From assembly GCA_021414185.1 (NCBI GenBank), contig JAIOOZ010000011.1, positions 1-7,523 of the forward strand: a DNA stretch of 7,523 nt, written 5' to 3'. The DNA is from Betaproteobacteria bacterium (GTDB lineage Bacteria; Pseudomonadota; Gammaproteobacteria; Burkholderiales; SG8-41). How positions within the stretch are numbered: the stretch's first letter is position 1; each line of letters begins with the position of its first letter. The notes under the pieces are model-generated. The model saw nothing but the letters and a program-made list of their open reading frames with translations. It did no database searches and was not told where the DNA came from. The position numbers were made by a program, and so were the translations under genes. Positions 1 through 5,937 of the stretch are shown in pieces.

Positions 1-626
1 TAGTCGAGCTTCAGGCGGATGCGCAGCATTTGCGCGATGCGTCCCGCCATCATCTGCTGATAGACGCCCTGCACCGCGGTCTGGTTGGAGCATTTGCCGC
101 TTTCGCGCAAGAGGCGCAGCACGATCGAGATGCCGTCGCGGATCGGCAGGAAGGGCGCCAGCCAGCCTTCGAGATCATGCCGGTGCTGCTCGGTGCTCAG
201 ATGCAGCCAGTAGTGATACGACGGCACGTCGAATTCGCACACGCCGCCCGGGATGTTGGTGCGCTGCTTGATGCTCATCAGCCATTCGTTTTCGCGCAGT
301 TCCTGGCCGACCTTGCCCGACATCTGGAAGAGCCGCGACGAGGTGCGGTCAATTTCCCACAGGATGTTGTCGAGCGCTTCCTGCGAAATATCGGGATTGT
401 CGCGCAGCGATTCGAGCGATTGCTTCTGGCGCTCGAGTTCCTGCAACAGATCGGATTTGAGATCGGCGCGGCCCGCGACTTCGAGGATCTCGAACATGCA
501 CAGCAGTGCGACGTGATGTTCCTGCGGATCGGCCTTGGCGATGAAATACAGCGCGCGCTCGTACAGGTCTTCCAGCCGCAGCAAAGTACGGATCCGCTCA
601 CTCAGTGGGTATTCGTAGCTGATCAC
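1..626 (-). CDS. zapD: Cell division protein ZapD, 3' end cut by window edge
   Basis: ZapD (formerly YacF, DUF1342) binds and bundles FtsZ filaments at the cytoplasmic division ring. The minus strand gives 208 uninterrupted codons starting V-I-S-Y-E-Y-P-L-S-E-R-I-R and running off position 1. From memory the family is about 250 residues, so roughly 40 C-terminal residues are missing. Family-like stretches are the helical N-terminal part (LESLRDNPDI near residues 71-80), TNIPGGVCEFDVPSYHYWLH (123-142), and GWLAPFLPIRDGISIVLRLL (154-173). The start must be GTG at 626-624, because an in-frame TGA lies three codons upstream (635-633) and no ATG intervenes. No convincing Shine-Dalgarno sequence precedes it. 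It follows coaE on the same strand after a 106-bp AT-rich gap and may have its own promoter there. Identity is firm; the precise start is slightly less so. Confidence 0.93.
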   Translation of the reverse strand, partial: MISYEYPLSERIRTLLRLEDLYERALYFIAKADPQEHHVALLCMFEILEVAGRADLKSDLLQELERQKQSLESLRDNPDISQEALDNILWEIDRTSSRLFQMSGKVGQELRENEWLMSIKQRTNIPGGVCEFDVPSYHYWLHLSTEQHRHDLEGWLAPFLPIRDGISIVLRLLRESGKCSNQTAVQGVYQQMMAGRIAQMLRIRLKLD

Positions 627-732
627 GGCGCGTCAGGGGGCGTAATCGTTATTAGTGTGCGGCCAATTGTTCTACATAATCTGAAAAAAATAAAGACCTT
701 ATTGGGATTTTTGACGGTAATTTGGCGGATTT

Positions 733-1356
733 TCATCGTGTCCCGAGCGGCTTTTCCGGCAGTTCGAGGTATTTACGATGCAGTGCCTCGACCGCGGCAC
801 GCAGCCCCGGCAGGTCCCCGTCGTTGCGCACGATGTCATCGGCATGGCGCAACCGCTCGGCGCGGCTGACCTGGCTCGCCATGATGGCCCTGACCGCCTC
901 CGGGGCGAGCTGACTGCGGCGCACCACGCGCGCAACCTGTTCTTCTTCATCGCAGTCGACCACCAGGACCCGGCGGGCGAGTTCGCGGTAAGCGCCGGTT
1001 TCGATCAGGAGCGGCACCACGATCACGGCATACGGCGCGGCAGCCGGCGCAGCACTCATTCGCGCTTTCACCTCGGCGCGTATCATGGGATGCAGCAGGG
1101 CTTCGAGTTTCTTTTTCGCGGGCGCGTCCGCAAAAACCAGTTCGCGCATGCGCTTGCGGTCGAGCGCGCCGTCCGCAGCGAGATATTCGGCGCCGAACTG
1201 TGCGCCGATTGCACGCGCACCGGGCTGACCCGCGGCGGTCAGCTGATGGGCAATCTCATCGGTGTCGATGACCGCGGCGCCGAGTTCCGCCAGAATATCG
1301 GCGACGCTGGTCTTGCCGCTGCCGATGCCGCCGGTAAGCGCTATCACTGGCGGCAT
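733..1356 (-). CDS. coaE: Dephospho-CoA kinase
   Basis: CoaE phosphorylates the ribose 3'-hydroxyl of dephospho-CoA with ATP, the last step of coenzyme A synthesis, in the cytosol. The 207-residue product is the usual length. It begins with the Walker A loop GGIGSGKT at residues 9-16, followed by the conserved D-T-D of the substrate site at 31-33. The L-L-H-P-M-I segment at 87-92 and V-V-P-L-L-I-E at 113-119 are family hallmarks, and the lid and CoA-binding region follows. The ATG lies 13 bp after the pilD stop with no strong Shine-Dalgarno sequence, so translational coupling to pilD is plausible. The order pilD-coaE-zapD is conserved in many beta- and gammaproteobacteria, although CoA synthesis has no direct link to pili. 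There are no anomalies in the catalytic motifs. Confidence 0.97.
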   Translation of the reverse strand: MPPVIALTGGIGSGKTSVADILAELGAAVIDTDEIAHQLTAAGQPGARAIGAQFGAEYLAADGALDRKRMRELVFADAPAKKKLEALLHPMIRAEVKARMSAAPAAAPYAVIVVPLLIETGAYRELARRVLVVDCDEEEQVARVVRRSQLAPEAVRAIMASQVSRAERLRHADDIVRNDGDLPGLRAAVEALHRKYLELPEKPLGTR

Positions 1357-1369
1357 GGCGTTGAGCGCT

Positions 1370-2230
1370 CTAAAGGTTCTTCAGGTAGTACTGGAGCAGT
1401 GGCTCGCCCCAGAACAGCGCGATGAGCCCTGCCAGCACGAGGTAGGGGCCGAACGGAATCGGCACGTTGCGCCCGTGGCGCGCGAATACGATCAGCGAAA
1501 CTCCCACGATCGCGCCGACGAAAGAAGACAGCAGGATGACCACCGGCAGCATTTTCCAGCCGAGCCAGGCGCCGATCGCGGCCAGCAGCTTGAAGTCGCC
1601 GTAGCCCATGCCGTCCTTGCCGGTCGCGAGCTTGTAGCTCCAGAACACGGCCCACAGTGCCAGATAGCCCGCGATCGCGCCGATCACCGCCGACTGCAAG
1701 TCAACGAACACGCCGCCCATGTTCACCAGCAGGCCCGCCCACACCAGCGGCAGCGTGATGTCGTCTGGCAGGTAAAAAGTGTCGAGATCGATGAACGCCA
1801 GCGCGATCATGGCCCACACGAAAACCAGCGCGGCGAGCGTGTGCCAGCTGAAACCGTAACGCCAGGCGATAAAACCCGACAGCGCGCCGGTCAGGGCTTC
1901 CACCAGCGGGTAGCGCGGTGAAATGCGCGTTTTGCACGCGGCGCATTTGCCGCGCAGCGCGAGGTAGCTGACGACAGGCACGTTTTCAAGCGCGCTGATT
2001 TGATGACCGCAGCCCGGACATTGGGAACGCGGCAGCATGAGGTTGTAGCGCGGCGCGGTGGCGGTTTCCTGCCCGTTCAGTTCGGCCAGTTCATCGCGCC
2101 ATTGCCGTTCGAGCATTTTCGGCAGACGGTGGATGACGACGTTCAGGAAGCTGCCGATCGCGAGCGACAGCACCGTTACGGCGGTTACAAACAGCGCGGG
2201 ATACGCTTGAAAAGACTGGAGCAGGGTCAT
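1370..2230 (-). CDS. pilD: Type IV prepilin peptidase / N-methyltransferase PilD
   Basis: PilD is an inner-membrane aspartyl protease. It cleaves the short leader of type IV prepilins (and often type II secretion pseudopilins) and methylates the new N-terminus. The 286-residue protein has the full domain order. A first membrane helix contains G-S-F-L-N-V-V-I-H-R (26-35). A cytoplasmic loop carries a zinc-type tetracysteine site (C71, C74, C96, C99). Several hydrophobic helices follow from about residue 110. Both catalytic aspartate motifs are present: F-I-D-L-D at 147-151 region followed by L-P-D-D, and the G-x-G-D type M-G-Y-G-D at 208-212. It lies downstream of pilC across a 102-bp gap filled by an inverted repeat, and 13 bp upstream of coaE. 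The ATG at 2230 gives the expected N-terminus but has no visible Shine-Dalgarno sequence. All catalytic and cysteine residues are intact. Confidence 0.96.
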   Translation of the reverse strand: MTLLQSFQAYPALFVTAVTVLSLAIGSFLNVVIHRLPKMLERQWRDELAELNGQETATAPRYNLMLPRSQCPGCGHQISALENVPVVSYLALRGKCAACKTRISPRYPLVEALTGALSGFIAWRYGFSWHTLAALVFVWAMIALAFIDLDTFYLPDDITLPLVWAGLLVNMGGVFVDLQSAVIGAIAGYLALWAVFWSYKLATGKDGMGYGDFKLLAAIGAWLGWKMLPVVILLSSFVGAIVGVSLIVFARHGRNVPIPFGPYLVLAGLIALFWGEPLLQYYLKNL

Positions 2231-2245
2231 CAGAACGCGAAGCGT

Positions 2246-2322
2246 GGGGCGAGAGGCGAGAGGCGAGAGGGGAATACCGCAGGGCCGGTGGAGATCTCGC
2301 CTCTCACCTCTCGCCTCGCCCC
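2246..2322. repeat. Heptamer-based imperfect inverted repeat between pilC and pilD
   Basis: The left arm (2246-2270) holds three perfect tandem copies of CGAGAGG (2250-2270) after GGGG. The right arm (2300-2322) is the reverse complement, apart from a missing GA dinucleotide and one C/A mismatch (2264 against 2306). This gives 22 Watson-Crick pairs in blocks of 7, 9 and 6, closing a 29-nt loop. In RNA from the minus strand, the pilC-to-pilD direction, the mismatch becomes a G-U pair, so the stem is continuous except for the 2-nt bulge. A run of five T (2329-2333) follows the right arm on the plus strand only, so it looks like an intrinsic terminator only in the antisense direction. The repeat nature is seen directly. 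Function, whether mRNA processing or stability element, dispersed repeat or antisense terminator, is unknown. Confidence 0.85.
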
Positions 2323-2332
2323 TCTCCGTTTT

Positions 2333-3562
2333 TCAAACTGCTTGACCGAGTTTGAAGATCGGCAGATACATCGCGATAACCATGCCGCCAATCAGCGTGC
2401 CGAGCACCACCATGATCAGCGGTTCCATCAGGCTCGACAGCGCGTCGACGGCGTCATCGACCTCGGCTTCGAAAAAGTCGGCGACCTTGGACAGCATGCC
2501 GTCGAGCGAGCCGGCTTCCTCGCCGATGGCGACCATCTGCAGCACCATGTTGGGAAACATCTCGACGTTCTGCATGGATACCGTCAGGCTCGAGCCGGTC
2601 GAAACCTCGGACTGGATTTTCTTGGTGGCAAGATAGTATTCGTGATTGCCGGCGGCGCCCGCCACCGAATCGAGCGCTTCGACCAGCGGCACGCCGGCGG
2701 CGAACATGGTTGCCAGCGTGCGCGTCCAGCGCGCGACGGTGGCTTTGCGCACCATGTCGCCGAAAACAGGCGCCCGCAGCGCCAGCCAATCCATGAAAAT
2801 CATCACCGACTTGGAGCGCTTCCATGCGTAGAGGAAACCCCATACGCCGCCGATGACCACGCCAAAAATCAGGTACCAGAACTTGACGAAGAATTCGGAA
2901 ATCGCCATGACTATCAGCGTCGGGCCCGGCAGATCGGCGCCGAAACTTGCAAACACCTGTTTGAACGCGGGAATAACGAAAATCATGATGACCGCGGTGA
3001 TGACGAATGCCACCACGATAATTGCGATCGGATAAAACAGGGCGGCCTTGATCTTGCCTTTGATCGCCTGCACTTTTTCCTTGTAGGTCGCCAGGCGGTC
3101 GAGCAGGCTGTCGAGAATACCGGCCTGTTCGCCGGCGCCGACCAGATTGCAGAACAGCGCATCGAAGTAGAGCGGGTGCTTCTCGAAAGCCGACTTCAGG
3201 TTGGAGCCGGTTTCGACTTCGGTCTTGATGTCCATCAGCAGCTTTTGCACCGCCGCGTTGCTGTGGCCCTTGCCGACGATGTCGAACGCCTGCAGCAGCG
3301 GCACGCCGGATTTCATCATGGTCGCGAGCTGGCGCGTGAACAGCGTAATGTCTTTGTCCGAAATCGAGCCGCCGCTTCGCACCGACTGCTTTTTGACCTT
3401 GAGGACCTTGACGCCCTGCCGGCGCAGCATCGCGTTGACCACGGCTTCGCCGCCGGCTTTCATTTCGCCGCGCAGCGTCTTGCCAGCCTTGTCGGTGCCG
3501 GTCCAGGAATAGGTAAATTCCTTGACGTCTTTCTTGGTGGCAGTCGCGGCTGTGGTCGCCAT
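2333..3562 (-). CDS. pilC: Type IV pilus inner-membrane platform protein PilC
   Basis: PilC (GspF family) is the inner-membrane platform that couples the PilB and PilT ATPases to extension and retraction of the pilus. The 409-residue product is normal in length. It has two T2SSF domains, seen as an internal duplication: TRQLATMMKSGVPLLQAFD at 76-94 matches TRTLATMFAAGVPLVEALD at 280-298, and GAGEQAG (142-148) matches GEEAGSL (347-353). Three membrane stretches fall near residues 176-198, 228-246 and 380-402. The N-terminus has the usual basic cytoplasmic F-x-Y-x-W-x-G-x-D segment (16-24). The ATG at 3562 is supported by the clearest ribosome site in the window, GGGAG seven bases upstream. A palindrome lies 21-42 bp before the start. 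The pilB gene that often precedes it is absent; the upstream neighbour is a CNNM/CorC gene. Confidence 0.97.
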   Translation of the reverse strand: MATTAATATKKDVKEFTYSWTGTDKAGKTLRGEMKAGGEAVVNAMLRRQGVKVLKVKKQSVRSGGSISDKDITLFTRQLATMMKSGVPLLQAFDIVGKGHSNAAVQKLLMDIKTEVETGSNLKSAFEKHPLYFDALFCNLVGAGEQAGILDSLLDRLATYKEKVQAIKGKIKAALFYPIAIIVVAFVITAVIMIFVIPAFKQVFASFGADLPGPTLIVMAISEFFVKFWYLIFGVVIGGVWGFLYAWKRSKSVMIFMDWLALRAPVFGDMVRKATVARWTRTLATMFAAGVPLVEALDSVAGAAGNHEYYLATKKIQSEVSTGSSLTVSMQNVEMFPNMVLQMVAIGEEAGSLDGMLSKVADFFEAEVDDAVDALSSLMEPLIMVVLGTLIGGMVIAMYLPIFKLGQAV

Positions 3563-3577
3563 TAGGTTTCTCCCATA

Positions 3578-3611
3578 ATTCCAATCTAACCAATCGGTTA
3601 GATTCCAATCT
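3578..3611. promoter_or_regulatory. Palindrome within a direct repeat upstream of pilC; candidate operator
   Basis: Perfect 9-bp inverted arms, AATCTAACC (3583-3591) and GGTTAGATT (3596-3604), flank a 4-bp centre. The palindrome overlaps a 10-bp direct repeat ATTCCAATCT (3578-3587 and 3602-3611), so the hexamer CCAATC occurs three times. It lies 21-42 bp before the pilC ATG, where a regulator would block or aid transcription. The symmetric ACC-N4-GGT core resembles TetR-family operators, but no regulator gene is in the window, so the assignment is inference. There is no T-run on either side, so it is not a typical terminator. Confidence 0.45.
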
Positions 3612-3661
3612 TCACAATGATGCCCGTGTGCGTTTGCTTTGTAAAGGCACTTAAGCCCGGT

Positions 3662-4978
3662 CTAGGAACCGGCGGCCGGTTCGAGCGCGGCGTCGGCCGC
3701 GGGCGCGAGGCGCACCGCCTTTACCACGCGGTCCTGGGTCTGCACGATGTCCATCCGGTGGCCGGCGATCCTGACGCTCACGCCGGGTTCGGGAATGTCG
3801 CGGAAATGCTCCAGTATCAGGCCGTTGAGCGTCTTCGGCCCGTCGAGGGGAAAACGGTAGCCGAGCTTGCGGTTCAGTTCGCGCAGCAGGCTGCCGCCTT
3901 CGACCACGTAGGAGCCGTCGTCCTGGCGGTGAAAGTGCGCGGGCTGCAGCGGCGAGTGCGTGGCGAATTCGCCGATCAGCTCCTCGACGATGTCTTCGAG
4001 CGTCAGGAGCCCCATCAATTCGCCGTATTCATCGACGACAAAACACAGGCGGTCCTGGTGTTCCTGGAACTGCTGCAATTGCGTGAACAGCGGAGTGCCC
4101 GAAGGGATGAAGTAGGGTTCGCGCATGATCTCGCGCAAATGTTCGGCGCTGATCTCGTCGTCCTGGCTCACTGACAGCACCTTGCGCAACTGTATGATGC
4201 CAACGATGTTGTCAGGCTGCCCCTGGTATACCGGCAAACGGCGGTGATAGGCGGTGGCGAGCTGCTGGCGCAGGACTTCGGGCGCCGCGTCGATGTCGAT
4301 GGACTCGATCTGGTTGCGCGGCGTCATCACATCATTGACCGTGATGCTTTCGAGGTCGAACAGATTGAGCAGAATGGAGACATGCTTCTTCGGCAGGAAG
4401 TTCGAGGACTCAAGGACTATGGTGCGCAACTCCGTGGGCGACAGGGGCTGCGAGCCGGCGACTTCGTTGATACCCAGCAACCGCAGCACAGGTTTCAGGA
4501 TGGCGTCGGTGGACGCCGACAGCAGGTGAACGAACGGCGCCGACGCGATCGCGAGTATCCGCATCGGCCATGCGACCAGGCGCGCGATTTTTTCGGCGTT
4601 GTACTGGCCCAGCCGCTTGGGGACGATTTCACCGACCACGATGGATACATACGTCACCGTGACCACGACAATGGCGGTAGAGACGATGCTGCTTGTCCGC
4701 GGGTCGATGCCGAAGGTCTCAAGCCACTTCGCCAGTGGCGCGGCCAGTACCGCTTCGCCGTAGATTCCGCTCAAGAGTCCGATCGACGTGATGCCGATCT
4801 GTATCGTCGACAGAAATCGCGTCGGTTCAAGCCCCAGCCTCACCGCGGCTGCAGCCAGCAGGTCGCCGCCCCTCGCCTGTGCCTGTAGCCGCTGTTTGCT
4901 CGCGGTCAGCAGCGCCACTTCCGACATGGCGAACACGCCGTTGAGCAGGATAAGGGAAAACAGTATCAGGACTTCCAT
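3662..4978 (-). CDS. CNNM/CorC-family (DUF21-CBS-HlyC/CorC) membrane transporter
   Basis: This is a probable divalent-cation (magnesium) transporter or efflux protein of the inner membrane, related to E. coli YfjD (CorB type). Numbered from the chosen start, the 438-residue protein begins with the DUF21/CNNM domain: membrane stretches near 2-20, 55-75, 98-118 and 135-155, with the signature GEIVPKR at 116-122. A CBS-domain pair follows (about 205-337), starting at V-M-T-P-R and ending in the typical EYGELMGLLTLEDIVEELIG. A C-terminal CorC_HlyC domain spans about 355-425. A GTG at 4987 would add three residues, but the AGAGGTG overlapping it fits as the Shine-Dalgarno sequence for the ATG at 4978, and family N-termini agree. 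It sits 60 bp after the ypjD-like gene, an arrangement shared with E. coli. The old name hemolysin reflects homology only. The transported ion is inferred from the family. Confidence 0.93.
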   Translation of the reverse strand: MEVLILFSLILLNGVFAMSEVALLTASKQRLQAQARGGDLLAAAAVRLGLEPTRFLSTIQIGITSIGLLSGIYGEAVLAAPLAKWLETFGIDPRTSSIVSTAIVVVTVTYVSIVVGEIVPKRLGQYNAEKIARLVAWPMRILAIASAPFVHLLSASTDAILKPVLRLLGINEVAGSQPLSPTELRTIVLESSNFLPKKHVSILLNLFDLESITVNDVMTPRNQIESIDIDAAPEVLRQQLATAYHRRLPVYQGQPDNIVGIIQLRKVLSVSQDDEISAEHLREIMREPYFIPSGTPLFTQLQQFQEHQDRLCFVVDEYGELMGLLTLEDIVEELIGEFATHSPLQPAHFHRQDDGSYVVEGGSLLRELNRKLGYRFPLDGPKTLNGLILEHFRDIPEPGVSVRIAGHRMDIVQTQDRVVKAVRLAPAADAALEPAAGS

Positions 4979-5038
4979 TGGCTGCACCTCTTCATGCCGG
5001 TTCCGCGTCGTGCGGATCCAGGTTGACGCACCGGCGAC

Positions 5039-5869
5039 TCAGCCGCGCCCGAGTACCACTTCGAGCACGAACTTGCTGCCGACGTAGGCGAGCACCAGCA
5101 TCAGAAAGCCGGTCAGTGTCCAGCGCACGGCGATGCGGCCGCGCCAGCCGTAGAGGCTGCGGCCGCCGAGGAGTGCCGCGAAAATCACCCACGACAGGAT
5201 GCCGAACACCGTTTTGTGATTGAAGCGCATCGCCTTGCCGAACAATTCCTCGGAAAATATGATGCCGCTCGCGAGCGTCAGCGTCAGCAGCACGAACCCC
5301 GCGGCGATGATGCGAAACAGCAGCGTTTCCATGGTCAGCAGCGGCGGCAGTTTTTGCAGCGCCAGCGGCAGTTCGCCGCCGTGCAGCCGGCGCTCGAGCA
5401 GCGCCATCAGCAGCACGTGCAGCGAGGCGATGGTGAACAGGCTGTATGCGAGCATCGAGATCACGAGGTGCGTCTTGAACGCAGCAAGCTGGGTGTTCGG
5501 CAGCGCGCGCGTGTCGGCAAAGAGGGTGGGGAGCAATACGCACACTGCCGCCACCGGCATGACCATCGCCTGCAGCCCTGCAACTTTGTAGACGAGATTG
5601 CCCAGCCAGTAGATGGCGACCGTGAGCCAGACGATGGTCGATATCGCGTTGCCGATGCCCAGACGCATGCCGTCGCCCGCGAACACCGACTGATAAAGCA
5701 GCATGGCGTGCAACGCCATCGGTACCAGCACTGCGATGTGTTCGATGTTGCCCGATTCCGCGCGCGCGGCTGGCGCGGCGGCGGCCGGCAACCAGTGCAT
5801 GCGCCAGAAATACGCGGCGAGCGCCGCGTACATCAGTGAGGTGATCGGATAGAATACGAAGTCCAGCAT
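5039..5869 (-). CDS. ypjD: YpjD-like inner-membrane protein, CcsA/cytochrome c assembly family
   Basis: This is a polytopic inner-membrane protein of the CcsA-related family that sits next to ffh in many proteobacteria. The 276 residues from ATG 5869 contain about eight hydrophobic stretches (roughly 4-22, 45-63, 76-92, 98-116, 133-158, 184-204, 219-235, 250-270). Histidines H54, H134 and H218 lie at membrane edges, as in heme-handling relatives. The tryptophan-rich WGxxWxWD motif of true CcsA/CcmF/CcmC proteins is absent; the matching place reads F-G-K-A-M-R-F-N-H-K-T. It is therefore best named YpjD-like rather than a proven cytochrome c maturation factor. An in-frame ATG at 5920 would add 17 polar residues and approach the divergent ffh start; I prefer 5869, which puts the first membrane helix at the N-terminus. 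The ribosome site is weak. Family is confident, function is not known. Confidence 0.87.
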   Translation of the reverse strand: MLDFVFYPITSLMYAALAAYFWRMHWLPAAAAPAARAESGNIEHIAVLVPMALHAMLLYQSVFAGDGMRLGIGNAISTIVWLTVAIYWLGNLVYKVAGLQAMVMPVAAVCVLLPTLFADTRALPNTQLAAFKTHLVISMLAYSLFTIASLHVLLMALLERRLHGGELPLALQKLPPLLTMETLLFRIIAAGFVLLTLTLASGIIFSEELFGKAMRFNHKTVFGILSWVIFAALLGGRSLYGWRGRIAVRWTLTGFLMLVLAYVGSKFVLEVVLGRG

Positions 5870-5937
5870 GGTCGTTGGCCACCAGTTTACACCAGTGCAT
5901 CGCCGCGCCGCGCCATGCAACTAATTACGGATCCCGC
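5870..5937. promoter_or_regulatory. Short divergent intergenic region between ypjD-like gene and ffh
   Basis: These 68 bp must hold the 5' signals of both divergent genes, unless promoters lie inside the opposite coding sequence. I see an AT-rich patch (5918-5928, including TAATTA) near ffh and a TTTACA at 5886-5891, but no pair of -35/-10 boxes with good spacing in either direction. A GC-rich run (5900-5913) separates the two patches. The role is assigned from position only. Confidence 0.35.

Noticed and set aside
2000..3565. 521-codon open frame on the plus strand, antisense to pilC and the start of pilD
   Set aside because: The translation is rich in H, R, Q and G with no recognisable domain and crosses the intergenic repeat. 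It mirrors codon bias of the intact pilC and pilD genes, whose products are certain.
2454..3608. 384-codon minus-strand frame overlapping pilC
   Set aside because: It is a shifted frame of pilC: arginine-rich, low-complexity product with no membrane segments, while the pilC frame gives a complete recognisable PilC.
4992..5900. 302-codon minus-strand frame overlapping the ypjD-like gene
   Set aside because: It is a shifted frame with R/A/H-rich sequence and no domain; the alternative frame gives a clean polytopic membrane protein.
5870..5920. Upstream ATG (5920) for the ypjD-like gene
   Set aside because: It would add 17 polar residues before the first membrane helix, unlike the family, and has no better ribosome site.
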